Assembly: GCF_035474595.1 (NCBI RefSeq)
Contig: NZ_DATIND010000124.1
Coordinates: forward strand, 1-64,000
DNA: 64,000 nt
Source of the DNA: Longimicrobium sp.
GTDB lineage: Bacteria; Gemmatimonadota; Gemmatimonadetes; Longimicrobiales; Longimicrobiaceae
Direction: 5' to 3'
In this document: piece by piece, positions 16,771 to 25,841 of the stretch
Layout: the number at the start of each line of letters is the position of its first letter
Numbering within the stretch: the first letter of the stretch is position 1
The notes under the pieces: generated by a model
What the model was told of the DNA's origin: nothing
The model's input: the letters and a program-made list of their open reading frames with translations, nothing else
The model's database searches: none
Made by a program: the position numbers and the translations under genes

Positions 16771-17739
16771 ATGTTTTCACGCGGGGGGACGAGACGCGTT
16801 GGGGCGATGGCGATTTTCGCGCTCCTGCTGGCATCGGCGGGGTGCGACCTGGCCGAGGTGGTCACCGAGCCGGGCGAGGACGTGGTGGTGGTCGAAGGCG
16901 TGCTCTACGCCGATGTCCAGCTCCAGCAGATCCTGCTGCACCGCTCGCTGCAGGGGCACGAGGCCGCGGGGGTGCCGGGCGCGGCGGTGACGGTGACGGA
17001 CGAGGCGGGCGTTGGGCACCGCTTCCACGAGGACGTGCCGAACTGCTTCCAGGTGGACCCCGTGTACACCGGCGCCGACTCGCTCGGCTTCCACGGCACC
17101 TGCTACTCGTCGTCCGCGGGCGAGGATGCGTGGGTGCACCCCGGCGGCACCTACGACCTGCGGGTGGAGACGGCGGACGGGCGGGTGATTCAGGGGCGCA
17201 CGCACGTTCCCGGCGACTTCGAGGTGCGCACGGTGCCGCCGATGCGGGGGCCGTTCGACACGCCCCCGTGCTCGCTGGCGCCGGACAGCGCGCTGAACAT
17301 GCTGTGGACGCGCTCCGCCGGCGCGGCGGGGTACCTGTCCGCCATCCGCGTGACGCGGCTGCGGGAAGGGCTGGGAGATGTGCCCTTCTTCGTTCCCGAT
17401 CCGCTGGAGCTGCGCGGCGTGTCGGTGTCGGAGACGGACACCACCATCGTGCTGCCTACGGAGTACGGGGTGTTCGAGCGATTCAACTACAGCGACGAGC
17501 TGCTGACCGCGGTGGCGCACGGGTTTCCCGCGGGGACGATCATGCTGGCCACGGTGTCGGCGGCGGACCGCAACTGGGTGACCAGCGCGCGCGGCGGCAG
17601 CTTCAACCCGTCCGGCCAGGTGCGCATCTCCACCGTGGTGGGCGGCGGCGTGGGCGTGTTCGCATCGCTGGTGCAGAAGCGCGCGTTCATCACCGTGCAG
17701 CGGAGCACGTCCACGCCGCGGTGCGGGTTGCGGGGGTAG
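16771..17739 (+). CDS. DUF4249-like lipoprotein
   Basis: A 322-residue lipoprotein: signal peptide with lipobox LLASAGC, then a beta-rich domain (VVVVEGVLYADVQLQQILLH, VPGAAVTVTDEAG, GGTYDLRVETADGRVIQG, THVPGDFEV) that resembles DUF4249 surface lipoproteins found beside TonB-dependent receptors. No receptor is adjacent here. ATG 16771 is chosen because AAGGGGAG lies upstream; ATGs at 16723 and 16726 fall in a TATGAT hexamer that may itself be the -10 box. Four Cys in the mature part could form disulfides. Confidence 0.7.
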   Translation: MFSRGGTRRVGAMAIFALLLASAGCDLAEVVTEPGEDVVVVEGVLYADVQLQQILLHRSLQGHEAAGVPGAAVTVTDEAGVGHRFHEDVPNCFQVDPVYTGADSLGFHGTCYSSSAGEDAWVHPGGTYDLRVETADGRVIQGRTHVPGDFEVRTVPPMRGPFDTPPCSLAPDSALNMLWTRSAGAAGYLSAIRVTRLREGLGDVPFFVPDPLELRGVSVSETDTTIVLPTEYGVFERFNYSDELLTAVAHGFPAGTIMLATVSAADRNWVTSARGGSFNPSGQVRISTVVGGGVGVFASLVQKRAFITVQRSTSTPRCGLRG

Positions 17740-17810
17740 GGAGAGCGAGGGGGATCGAGGGCCGATCGAAGGATCGGAAGGCCGCTGGAGGCCGCTGAAA
17801 GCTCCTGAAG

Positions 17811-17868
17811 GCGAATGAATTCGCAGGCAACAACAGCACGAAGTCCCTGCGGGACTGCTCCCCGGCAT
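17811..17868 (+). repeat. Two-hairpin element R1
   Basis: Stem 1 GCGAAT/ATTCGC (17811-17824, loop GA), core CAACAACAGCACGA, stem 2 AGTCCC/GGGACT (17842-17856, loop TGC), trailing CCGGCATC. It lies between the DUF4249-like gene and the ClC gene. The rest of that 310-base gap holds only a GGGGGA/TCCCCC hairpin near 17950. Confidence 0.85.
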
Positions 17869-18049
17869 CCCGGCGCTCGAGGGATGCTGATGTAGTCTTG
17901 GGATCGCCGCCCTTTGTACCAGATCCGGAATCTCGAAAGCCGGATGTGGGGGAACTCTCCCCCAGGGCGGGCGTATGGGAGCCCTTTGTCCGCGGCTCCG
18001 GAGTGATCCGTGCATCGCCCGCTGCGGAACGAGGTCCGGAGATCAGCCG

Positions 18050-20122
18050 GTGGTCGAGGAAGAACCAGGAGACGGCGAGGAATCCCCCCGCCCCACGCAT
18101 CCGCCCGCGGACGACGAGGTCGAGCCGCGGAGCTTCGGCGTGCCCGGATCCGCCCCCGGCGCGGAGGAGGCGGGGATCGCGGCGGGGGACGCATCTGCCG
18201 AAGTCCCGTCCCTCGTGGCGGCGCAGGCGCGGCGGCGGCGCGAGTGGCGGCGGCGAGCGATGCGGCGCGCGCACCGCGGCGGACGGCGGGCGGCGCACAC
18301 GGCCCGGCGCCTGGCCCGCGGGGTCGAGGCGGGGCAGGCGCGGGCGGCGCGCGGGTGGCTGGCGTTCGTGGACTGGTTCAACCGCCGCGAGCTGAGCGAG
18401 AACGCCATCCTGCTGGCCTTCGCGGTGGCCATCGGGCTGGTCGGCGCCTTCGGCGTGGTCGCCTTCTACCGCTGCATCGACCTGGCCTTCACCGTGTTCT
18501 ACCGGTGGACGGGGAACGTGCTGGGGCGCGGCGTGCTGGCCATCTACCGCCCCCTCATCACCGCCGCGGGGCTGGCGGCGGCGTGGGCGATCGTGCGCTC
18601 GCTGCGCGGCCGCGAGGGCGGCGAGAACGTGGCGGCGGTGCAGCTGGCCGTGGCCCGCCGACAGGGCGAGATCCCCGCGCGCCCCGCGCTCTTCCGCACG
18701 CTGGCCTCGGCGGTGACGCTGGGCGCCGGCGGCTCGGCGGGGAGCGAGGGGCCGGTGGCGGTGCTGGGGGCCACGGTGGGATCCGTCCTGGGCCGCGCCT
18801 TCCGCTTCGACCCCGAGCGGGTGAAGGTGCTGGTGGGCGCCGGCGCGGCGGCGGGGATCAGCGCCAGCTTCAACGCGCCGCTGGCGGGCGCCTTCTTCGC
18901 GCTGGAGGAGGTGCTGGGCTCGCTCGGCGTGGCCGCCTTCCCGCCCGTGGTGGTCGCGGCCGTGCTCGCCGCGGTCGTCTCGCGCGCCTTCCTGGGCAAT
19001 CACCCCGCGTTCCCCATCCCCGCGCAGTACGGCTTCACCCTGCGCCGCGAGGTCATCCTCTTCTACCCGCTGCTGGGCGTGGTGGCGGGGCTCGTCTCCG
19101 TCCTCTACGTGCGCACCTTCTTCGGCGTGGAGACGGTGGCGAAGCGGCTGCGGCTGCGGCCGTGGATGCTGCCGGTGCTGGGCGGGCTGATCGTGGGGCT
19201 GATCGTGTGGATGAGTGGCGGGATGCTGGTGGGATACGGGCACCTGGCCGTGCGGGTGCAGGTGTTCGGGCGGATGGCGTGGACCACGCTGGCGCTGCTG
19301 GCGCTGGGAAAGATCGTGGCGACGTCGCTGACGATGGGGAGCGGGGGGACGGGCGGCGTGTTCACCCCGTCGCTGTACATCGGCGCGGCGACCGGGGGCG
19401 CGTACGGGGTGCTGATGACGCAGCTCTTCCCGCGGCTGGGGCTGCACCCCGAGGCGTACGCGCTGGTGGGGATGGGGGCGGTGGTGGGCGCGGCCACGCA
19501 GGCGCCGATCACGGCCATCCTGATCGTGTTCGAGATGACGAACGACTACGCCATCGTGCTGCCGCTGATGATGGCCACGGTGATCGCCACGGTGGTGGCG
19601 CGGCACGTGGAGCCGGACTCGCTGTACAGCGGCTGGCTGCGGCGGCGCGGCGAGCACCTGGAGCACGGCACCGACCGCGACGTGCTGGCCGGCGTGCGCG
19701 TGGACGACGTGTACGACCGCGCCGCCCCCTGGATCCGCGCGGACGCGACGCTGGACCACCTGATGGAGCAGCTCGGCCGCGCGGACCGCACCGAGTACCC
19801 GGTGGTGGAGGAAGACGGGGCGCTGCTGGGGATCGTGACCGTCGCCGAGCTGGCCCGCGCCGCCCGCGAGGCGCCGTCGCTGGGAGCGGTCCTCCTCGCC
19901 GCCGACCTCGCCAACCCGGCCGAGTGCGTCACCCCCGCCGACACGCTGCTCGAGGCGATGCGGAAGATGGGCGTCCGCGGCGTGGGCTCGCTCCCCGTGA
20001 TCGACGCGGAGACCGGGCGCCTGCTCGGAAGCCTGGGCCGCGCGGAGTTGCTGGCGGCGTACCAGCGCGTGGTCGCGCGGAACCCGCACCCCGGCGACCC
20101 TCATCCCGCGGCCAGGTCCTGA
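18050..20122 (+). CDS. ClC-family chloride channel/antiporter with two CBS domains
   Basis: A 690-residue protein. A charged Arg-rich N-terminal region (about 95 residues) precedes the ClC membrane domain (about 105-530). The GSEGP motif keeps the gating glutamate, and GGTGGVFTPSLY corresponds to the GxFxP anion-selectivity motif; the first motif (GSGIP) is not conserved. Two CBS domains follow (about 560-690), usually binding adenine nucleotides and tuning gating. The GTG at 18050 is preceded by GGAG; an ATG at 17975 would extend it into repeat-like sequence. It likely moves chloride or another anion across the inner membrane. Confidence 0.9.
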   Translation: MVEEEPGDGEESPRPTHPPADDEVEPRSFGVPGSAPGAEEAGIAAGDASAEVPSLVAAQARRRREWRRRAMRRAHRGGRRAAHTARRLARGVEAGQARAARGWLAFVDWFNRRELSENAILLAFAVAIGLVGAFGVVAFYRCIDLAFTVFYRWTGNVLGRGVLAIYRPLITAAGLAAAWAIVRSLRGREGGENVAAVQLAVARRQGEIPARPALFRTLASAVTLGAGGSAGSEGPVAVLGATVGSVLGRAFRFDPERVKVLVGAGAAAGISASFNAPLAGAFFALEEVLGSLGVAAFPPVVVAAVLAAVVSRAFLGNHPAFPIPAQYGFTLRREVILFYPLLGVVAGLVSVLYVRTFFGVETVAKRLRLRPWMLPVLGGLIVGLIVWMSGGMLVGYGHLAVRVQVFGRMAWTTLALLALGKIVATSLTMGSGGTGGVFTPSLYIGAATGGAYGVLMTQLFPRLGLHPEAYALVGMGAVVGAATQAPITAILIVFEMTNDYAIVLPLMMATVIATVVARHVEPDSLYSGWLRRRGEHLEHGTDRDVLAGVRVDDVYDRAAPWIRADATLDHLMEQLGRADRTEYPVVEEDGALLGIVTVAELARAAREAPSLGAVLLAADLANPAECVTPADTLLEAMRKMGVRGVGSLPVIDAETGRLLGSLGRAELLAAYQRVVARNPHPGDPHPAARS

Positions 20123-20166
20123 GCGCGGAGCTCGGGGCGGGCGAAGCAGCGGCGGTGCGACAGGGA

Positions 20167-20245
20167 TGCATCCTGCCCGCCATGCAGCCCCCTCCCCCGG
20201 CCCCCTCCGCCCGCTCCGCGGGAGAGGGGGAGAACTCAGCGGGAG
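20167..20245. repeat. Dispersed repeat family C, copy 1
   Basis: Begins TGCATCCTGCCCGCCA and continues with a C-rich/G-rich hairpin ending GGGGGAGAACTCA. It matches 50998-51068 closely. In both places a reverse two-hairpin element follows within 60 bases, so the composite is repeated. Confidence 0.8.
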
Positions 20246-20269
20246 CACGCGCGTCGGTGCGTCGCTCCA

Positions 20270-20330
20270 ATGCTGGAGAGCAGTCCCGCAGGGACTTCGT
20301 GCGGTTGTTGCCCCCGAATTCATTCGGGGG
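20270..20330 (-). repeat. Two-hairpin element R2
   Basis: Reverse orientation. Stem 2 AGTCCC/GGGACT at 20282-20296; core GTGCGGTTGTTG; stem 1 CCCCCGAAT/ATTCGGGGG at 20311-20330. With family C copy 1 it fills most of the gap between the ClC gene and the cytochrome gene. Confidence 0.85.
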
Positions 20331-20455
20331 TAGCGGCATGAGCAGCGGGGAGGAGCGCCACTCGCCGCCAGGAAAATCTGGCGCGCACGCGTTCTGCGGT
20401 TGCATCTTCCGAGTCCTCCGTTGCAACGACGAACACCCCACGCCAGGGCAACCGC

Positions 20456-21235
20456 ATGCGCCGAATCCGTCCGCTCGCGCTGGTGCCGCTCGCCGCCGCG
20501 CTGCTCGCCGCACAGCCGCTGCACGCGCAGATCCCGGATCACTTCGAGAACCTGAAGGTGCTGCCGAAGGACATCCCGCGCGACTCGCTGGTGGCCATCA
20601 TGCGCAACTTCTCCAACAGCCTGGGGGTGCGCTGCACCTACTGCCACGTGGCCACGCCGGCCGCGCAGCCCGGCGGGCGCGAGACGATGAACTTCGCGTC
20701 GGACGACAGGGTGCCCAAGGAGAAGGCGCGCTTCATGATGCGCATGACGCGCGACCTGAACGCGCAGGTGCTGCCCAACGTGCCGCACCGCCGCGATCCG
20801 CCGGTGGGCGTGGGATGCATCACCTGCCACCGCGGCCTCCCCGTTCCCACCACGCTGGACCGGGTGCTGCAGGCGGCCATCGACAGCGGCGGCGCGCCGG
20901 CGGCCATCGCGCGCTACCGCGACCTGCGCGAGCACCAGCTGGCGTCCGGGCGCTACGACTTCAGCGAGGGGACGGTGACGGATCTCGCCCGACGACTGGC
21001 CGGGCAGGGGAAGACGGCCGAGGCCGCGGCGCTGCTGGAGATGAACAGCGAGTTCTATCCCAACTCCGGCCAGGTGGACTTCGCGCTGGCCGAGGTGTAC
21101 CGCCAGCGCGGCGAGCGCGACAAGGCGCTGGTGCGCTACCGCATGGCGCAGCAGAAGGACCCGCAGAACCCGCAGGTCCAGCGCCGCATCGACGAGCTGT
21201 CCGGCGCCACGCCGACCCCCGCGCCGCGGCCCTGA
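20456..21235 (+). CDS. Two-haem c-type cytochrome with TPR tail (reaction-centre cytochrome-like)
   Basis: A 259-residue secreted protein: Sec signal (residues 1-24, LHAQ), then a domain with two haem motifs, CTYCH (60-64) and CITCH (121-125), and the LKVLPKDIPRDSLVAIMRNF segment typical of the photosynthetic-reaction-centre cytochrome c subunit family widespread in Gemmatimonadota and Acidobacteriota. The tail, about 170-250, has two tetratricopeptide repeats. A role in periplasmic electron transfer is inferred; no reaction-centre genes are present. It has a very strong terminator. Confidence 0.9.
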   Translation: MRRIRPLALVPLAAALLAAQPLHAQIPDHFENLKVLPKDIPRDSLVAIMRNFSNSLGVRCTYCHVATPAAQPGGRETMNFASDDRVPKEKARFMMRMTRDLNAQVLPNVPHRRDPPVGVGCITCHRGLPVPTTLDRVLQAAIDSGGAPAAIARYRDLREHQLASGRYDFSEGTVTDLARRLAGQGKTAEAAALLEMNSEFYPNSGQVDFALAEVYRQRGERDKALVRYRMAQQKDPQNPQVQRRIDELSGATPTPAPRP

Positions 21236-21253
21236 ATCCAGAGGTCTCGCACC

Positions 21254-21296
21254 GAGGTCGCGGAGGACGGATCCCAGGTTCTCCGCGACCTCTTTT
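21254..21296 (+). terminator. Rho-independent terminator of the cytochrome gene
   Basis: Perfect arms GAGGTCGCGGAG (21254-21265) and CTCCGCGACCTC (21281-21292), followed by TTTT. Confidence 0.92.
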
Positions 21297-21431
21297 GCTC
21301 TCGTGAGATCGGCAATCTCCATTTCGCTGCACGCATCCGGCATCTGGCTGCACGTCGGTTGACCACCCGATCGGAGGATGGTTACCGTTCCCGGTTCGCA
21401 GCCGTATCCCCATCTCCCGAAGCTGTTTTCG

Positions 21432-22568
21432 ATGAGCCTTGCCCTCGCCGGGACGCCCGACTGCGCCACGACCGCGCGCGCGGATGCCGCCGCCCGGCCG
21501 CGCTTCGCGGTGCGCTGGGCCGAGGTGGGGCTGATGTTCGCGGCGTGGACGCTGGTGGGCGCGTTCGGGCTCACGCAGAGCTACCTGGCCGCGCTCTTCG
21601 GCGGGCAGCCGTTCCCCGGGTTGCGCTACGTGGCGTGGAACCTGGAGAGCGTGTGGCTGTGGGCGGCGTTCACCCCGCCGATGTTCTGGCTGGCCGCGCG
21701 CTTCCCGCTGGAGCGCGGCATCCGCGTGCGAAACCTGGGGCTGCACGCGGCGTTCGCGCTCGGCTTCGCGGTGCTGGACCTGGGCGGCGACGTGGTGTTC
21801 GGGCCGCTGCTGGGCGGCTACCGCGGCACGCTGGCCGAGCGCTTCTTCGCCAAGCTGTTCATCAACGTGTTCAGCTACGCCGCGGTGGTCGGCATCGCCC
21901 ACGCGGTTCAGTACAACCGCGCGCTGGCCGAGAAGCGCGAGCGCGAGGCGGCGCTGGAGAGCGAGCTGCTGAAGGCGCGGCTGCAGGCGCTGGAGATGCA
22001 GATCCATCCCCACTTCCTGTTCAACACCCTGCACGCCGTCGCCTCGCTCATCCGCGTGAAGGAGGACCAGGCGGCGATCCGGATGCTCGTGGGATTGAGC
22101 GACCTGCTGCGCATCGCGCTGCGCAACCGCGACGCGCAGGAGGTGCCACTGCGCGAGGAGCTGGACTTCGCGCGGCGCTACCTGGAGGTGGAGGGGATCC
22201 GCTTCGAGGACCGGCTGCGCGTGGTGATCGACGTGGCCGCGGATGCGCCGCTGGACGCGCTGGTGCCCAACCTGATCTTGCAGCCGCTGGTGGAGAACGC
22301 CATCCGCCACGGCGTTGAGGCGCGCGCCGCCGCCGGCCTGGTGCACATGGAGGTGACGCACGCCGGCGGGATGCTGCGCCTGCGCGTGACCGACGACGGC
22401 CCGGGCCCGAAGGCGAACGGCCGCCGCGGCGTGGGCCTGGCCAACACGCGCGAGCGGCTGGCGCACCTGTACGGCGCCCGCCACCGCTTCGTGCTGGCGG
22501 CGGGGGAAGATGGCGGCGCCGTGGCGCTGGTCGAGATTCCGCTGCGCCTCGCGACCGCCGATGCCTGA
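21432..22568 (+). CDS. LytS/YehU-type sensor histidine kinase
   Basis: A 378-residue membrane kinase: four hydrophobic helices in the first 160 residues, a coiled-coil linker (EKREREAALESELLKARLQ), the His_kinase domain with phospho-acceptor QIHPHFLFNTLHA (His near residue 194), then an HATPase with VENAIRHGV (N box), DDGPGP (G1) and GVGLANTRERL (G2). It phosphorylates the LytTR regulator that follows and overlaps by eight bases. ATG 21432 is preferred to 21378, whose extra residues look untranslated. Confidence 0.92.
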   Translation: MSLALAGTPDCATTARADAAARPRFAVRWAEVGLMFAAWTLVGAFGLTQSYLAALFGGQPFPGLRYVAWNLESVWLWAAFTPPMFWLAARFPLERGIRVRNLGLHAAFALGFAVLDLGGDVVFGPLLGGYRGTLAERFFAKLFINVFSYAAVVGIAHAVQYNRALAEKREREAALESELLKARLQALEMQIHPHFLFNTLHAVASLIRVKEDQAAIRMLVGLSDLLRIALRNRDAQEVPLREELDFARRYLEVEGIRFEDRLRVVIDVAADAPLDALVPNLILQPLVENAIRHGVEARAAAGLVHMEVTHAGGMLRLRVTDDGPGPKANGRRGVGLANTRERLAHLYGARHRFVLAAGEDGGAVALVEIPLRLATADA

Positions 22569-23400
22569 GCCGCAGGCGCCCGTCCGCGTGGTGATCGTGG
22601 ACGACGAGCCGCTGGCGCGCCGCACCCTGCGCGTGCTGCTGCAGCCGGAGGCCGGCGTGGAGGTCGTGGCCGAGGCGGGGAACGGCGCCGAGGCGCTGGA
22701 CGCGATCGCGGCGACACAGCCCGACCTGGTTTTCCTGGACGTGCAGATGCCGGAGATGGACGGCTTCGAGGTGCTGAACGCGCTGGGGCCGGAGCGCACG
22801 CCCGCCGTGATCTTCGTCACCGCCTTCGACGAGCACGCCGTCCGCGCCTTCGACGCCGAGGCCGCCGACTACCTGCTGAAGCCGTTCGACGACGAGCGCT
22901 TTGCCCGCGCGCTGGCCCGCGCCCGCGCCCGCATCGGCGACGGGCGGGTGCGCGAGCTGGCGTCGCGGCTGGCGCGGATGCTGTCGCCGGACTCCCCTGC
23001 CCCGCATCTCCCGGCAACGACGATTTCGCCGTCCGCCGTGGCGGAGACGGCCGACGCGCCGCGGTTCGCCGAGCGGATCGTGGTGAAGAAGAACAGCCGC
23101 GTGACGCTTCTGGACGTGCAGACGGTGGACTGGATCGAGGCGGCGGACTACGTGGTGCGCATCCACGCGGGCGGCGCGGTGCACGTGCTGCGCGAGCCCA
23201 TCGCCGACCTGGAGAAGCGGCTGGACCCGCGCCGCTTCTTCCGCATCCACCGGTCGACCATCGTGAACCTGGCCAGCGTGAAGGAGCTGCAGCCGCTCTT
23301 CCACGGCGAGTACGTGGTGATCATGCGCGACGGCAGCGAATTGCGCCTCAGCCGCGCGCGGCGCGACCGGCTGCAGCAGCTGCTGGGCGCGAGGATCTAG
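22561..23400 (+). CDS. LytTR-family response regulator
   Basis: A 279-residue regulator. The receiver domain (5-120) has VIVDDEPLAR, phospho-acceptor Asp60 in FLDVQMPEMD, a conserved Thr in FVTAFDEHA and Lys in LLKPFDDE. A 50-residue linker leads to a LytTR DNA-binding domain (about 180-279; WIEAADYVVRIHAGG, FFRIHRSTIVNL). The start overlaps the kinase stop by eight bases, so the two form a translationally coupled two-component system. Targets are not visible. Confidence 0.93.
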   Translation: MPEPQAPVRVVIVDDEPLARRTLRVLLQPEAGVEVVAEAGNGAEALDAIAATQPDLVFLDVQMPEMDGFEVLNALGPERTPAVIFVTAFDEHAVRAFDAEAADYLLKPFDDERFARALARARARIGDGRVRELASRLARMLSPDSPAPHLPATTISPSAVAETADAPRFAERIVVKKNSRVTLLDVQTVDWIEAADYVVRIHAGGAVHVLREPIADLEKRLDPRRFFRIHRSTIVNLASVKELQPLFHGEYVVIMRDGSELRLSRARRDRLQQLLGARI

Positions 23401-23443
23401 GACGGCGGCGAACGTCTCGGTGGAGATCGCCGCTCTCATAAAG

Positions 23444-23499
23444 GCGACTGAAGAAGTCGCGGTAACAACCACGGAAAGCCTCGCAAACTGCGCGAGGCT
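23444..23499 (+). repeat. Two-hairpin element R3
   Basis: Stem 1 GCGACT/AGTCGC with loop GAAGA (23444-23460), core GGTAACAACCACGGAA, stem 2 AGCCTCGC/GCGAGGCT (to 23499). Both stems differ from R1 by paired changes. It sits in the 311-base gap after the response regulator, which has no other feature. Confidence 0.8.
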
Positions 23500-23711
23500 T
23501 CAACAGCAGAACTCACGGCGCGGGCCGATTTCCGCACGCGAATACCGGCCTGCGCGGCAGGCTTCTCGTCGTTGATGCCGCGGCGCTGCGGCTTCAGCCG
23601 TCTTTGATCCAGGAGGCGCTTCCATTCAATCCGGGAGGCGCCTTCATTGCTCCGGGCCGTTATCTTTCCGCTCGATTTCCATCGTCCGATGCCCGGTCCC
23701 GAATCTCCGTT

Positions 23712-24566
23712 TTGAATCGTCCCGAAGCTCGCCGCATCACCCCCCGCATCGTCCTGATCTCGTTGCGGGATGTGGCGGTGGCGGCGCTGCTGTTCTTCCT
23801 GTGGCAGGTGGGCGCCACGGCGTTCCTGGTGATACCGCCGCGCCTGGCGATGTTCTGGCTGACCGCGGTCGCGGTGATGTTCCTGTGGTGCCACGCCGCG
23901 CCGCAGGGGTGGACCACCGCCCGCGCCCGGGCCACCGCGCGCGTCCGCCCCGTTCCGCGCGGCGCGTGGCCGTGGCTGGCGGTGCTGGCGCCCGTGATGT
24001 CGGCCGGCGCCCTGGCGATGTGGATGCTGCTCACCTCGCTCCACCTCGCGCACGACCGGCCGCTGCCGCGCCAGATCCTGGAGTACGGCGACCGCCCCGG
24101 CGGCACGCTGGTGCTGGTGATGCTGATCGCCGGGCTGGCGCCGCTGACCGAGGAGTTCGCCTTCCGCGGATGGATCCAGCGCCCATTGGAGCGCCGCTTT
24201 GGGCCCGCGTGGGCCATCGGCGTCACCGCGGTGCTGTTCGCGCTGGCGCACTTCGACCCCGGCGGCGTGCCGATCCGGGTGATCGGTGGCGTGGCGCTGG
24301 GATACACGGCGTGGGTCACGCGCTCCATCTGGGCGGGGATGCTGCTGCACTTCGCGTGGAACGTGGGCGTGCTGGCGTTCGGCGGCACCTTCCCCGACTT
24401 CGAGCCGGCCACGCATCCGCGCGTCGCCCTTCCCGCGGCGCTCGTCCTCGCCCTCTCCGCCGCCGTGTTCGCCCGGGCCGCCGCGCGCCTGCGAAGAGCG
24501 TCGCGCCGCGTCCCCGATCTCCATCTCCTTTCCCCTGCCCTCCCCCGCCATCCGGACGACGCCTGA
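23712..24566 (+). CDS. CPBP-family intramembrane metalloprotease
   Basis: A multi-pass membrane protein of about 284 residues. The CPBP (Abi) motifs are complete: EEFAFRGWIQRPL (EExxxR), ALAHFDPGG (FxxxH region) and LLHFAWN (HxxxN). Family members include CAAX-prenyl proteases and bacteriocin self-immunity proteins. No ATG fits; TTG at 23712 is a reasonable start, with a further TTG at 23604. The start is uncertain. No bacteriocin gene is adjacent, so the substrate is open. Confidence 0.8.
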   Translation: MNRPEARRITPRIVLISLRDVAVAALLFFLWQVGATAFLVIPPRLAMFWLTAVAVMFLWCHAAPQGWTTARARATARVRPVPRGAWPWLAVLAPVMSAGALAMWMLLTSLHLAHDRPLPRQILEYGDRPGGTLVLVMLIAGLAPLTEEFAFRGWIQRPLERRFGPAWAIGVTAVLFALAHFDPGGVPIRVIGGVALGYTAWVTRSIWAGMLLHFAWNVGVLAFGGTFPDFEPATHPRVALPAALVLALSAAVFARAAARLRRASRRVPDLHLLSPALPRHPDDA

Positions 24567-24810
24567 CCAGCACGCCTCCGCGCCTCCGCGTGAGATCCAG
24601 CCAGACTGGTGGCGCGGCGGAACGTCTGGCGCGCGGCGGAAACAGGTGAAAACTCGCACGGGGTGAGCGTTGACGCGCCCCGCCGGCACGAGCATCTTTC
24701 GCCAGCCCGCCGCCCGGACCCCGCCTCCGCCCGGCTCACCGGCACCACCCGCGCAGCACAGCAGCATGACCCCGACCCAAGCGGCCGCCCCGGGCGGCCT
24801 TTCCGTTGCC

Positions 24811-25689
24811 ATGGCCGACCTGCCGTTCCGCATCGACGAGAGCGCACTCATCCCGCTGGAAGACGGGCAGGCGGTGAGCGCCGGCTGGCCCGAGTCCATC
24901 GGCGGCCGCCCGCTGGGCGTGACCTGGCACTGGACGGTCACGTGGGACCTGGAGCTCTGCCGGCGGCTGCTGGGCGGGCGCAACGCGGAGCGCAGGGGCG
25001 AGGCGAGCGCGCACTACGGCATCGGGCGCGGCTACGACGAGGGCGTGGACCGCTACGTGACGCTGGAGAACCGCTCGTGGCACGCGGGGCTGAACCAGAC
25101 GCTGCGCTGGGACGGGCGCCCGCTGGGGTCGCCCGACTACAAGGGCTCGCGCTCCACCATCGGCGTGGAGACGGTGAACATCGGCTACGCCACGGCCGAC
25201 GACATGGTGGGCGACGACTGGATCGAGACCGCCACGCCCGACGGCAAGCCCATCCGCGTGCAGCCGTGGACCGGCGAGCAGGTGGCGATGATGATCTCCA
25301 TCGGCCGCGAGATCGTGGAGCGCTGGCCGCACATCGGGCCGGACGACCACCACGGCCACCACGACCTGTGCCCCGGCTACAAGGTGGACGTGAGCGGATT
25401 TCCGTTTGCCCGCGTGCTGCGCGGCATCTACCCCGACCGCGCCATCGACGACGTGTGGACGCCCACCTGCACGGTCACGCAGCGGCAGACGGCGCTCGCC
25501 GAGCTGGGCTACGACCTGGGCCCGACGGGGGTGGACGGGCAGTGGGGCCCCCGCAGCGGGGCCGCGCTGAAGCGCTTCCAGACCGAGCGCGGCCTGGTGG
25601 CCAACGGCTACTGGAGCACCTTCGTCTCCCGCCGCCTAGCGGCGGTGTTCGCCGAGCGGGGGATGGAACTGGCGGAGGCCTCCTCGTAG
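24811..25689 (+). CDS. N-acetylmuramoyl-L-alanine amidase with peptidoglycan-binding domain
   Basis: A protein of about 292 residues: an Amidase_2/PGRP-type zinc amidase domain (about 1-200) with histidines in VTWHWTVTWD, AHYGIGRGYD and DHHGHHDLCPGYK, then a PG_binding_1 repeat (TALAELGYDLGPTGVDGQWG, AALKRFQTERGLVANGYW). It should cut the lactyl-amide bond of the peptidoglycan stem peptide. No signal peptide is visible at either possible start (24811 or 24766), so export would need another route, or the enzyme acts in recycling. A GGCCGCCC/GGGCGGCC hairpin spans 24782-24799, between the two start codons. Confidence 0.85.
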   Translation: MADLPFRIDESALIPLEDGQAVSAGWPESIGGRPLGVTWHWTVTWDLELCRRLLGGRNAERRGEASAHYGIGRGYDEGVDRYVTLENRSWHAGLNQTLRWDGRPLGSPDYKGSRSTIGVETVNIGYATADDMVGDDWIETATPDGKPIRVQPWTGEQVAMMISIGREIVERWPHIGPDDHHGHHDLCPGYKVDVSGFPFARVLRGIYPDRAIDDVWTPTCTVTQRQTALAELGYDLGPTGVDGQWGPRSGAALKRFQTERGLVANGYWSTFVSRRLAAVFAERGMELAEASS

Positions 25690-25732
25690 CCCGGAGTGTC
25701 GTCGGCGCTTACCTCCATCCACGTCCGATACG

Positions 25733-25777
25733 AACGACGCCCACTCCCTTGCAAAGAGGAGTGGGCGTCGTTGTTTT
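25733..25777. terminator. Bidirectional terminator
   Basis: Perfect 15-base arms (25733-25747 and 25758-25772; AACGACGCCCACTCC and its complement), loop CTTGCAAAGA, T/A-rich on both outer sides. It separates the forward amidase gene from the reverse gene ending at 25842. Confidence 0.92.
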
Positions 25778-25841
25778 GCGGCGTTCTAAAGTTGCCGTGG
25801 GATGCGGCGAGCAGCGGATGCCCGCCCGGTCCCGCGTGGGA

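Noticed and set aside
17811-17868. Two-hairpin elements as integron attC sites or simple terminators
   Set aside because: No integrase or cassette layout is seen, and most copies lack a T-run and occur in both orientations, including just upstream of start codons.
17880-18049. Fluoride riboswitch before the ClC gene
   Set aside because: None of the conserved riboswitch core strings is present; the region holds repeat R1 and a simple hairpin only.
17690-21574. Very long open frames of more than 1000 codons on both strands across the ClC and cytochrome genes
   Set aside because: They are high-GC shadow frames: Arg/Gly/Ala/His-rich, without domains, crossing terminators and repeats, and fully overlapping genes with clear motifs.
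23604-23711. N-terminal extension of the CPBP protease from TTG 23604
   Set aside because: The added 36 residues have no hydrophobic or family character; the later TTG leaves the full membrane domain.
24782-24799. GGCCGCCC/GGGCGGCC hairpin as a terminator
   Set aside because: It lies between the two possible amidase starts with no other gene ending nearby; it may regulate translation, but a terminator there would silence the gene.
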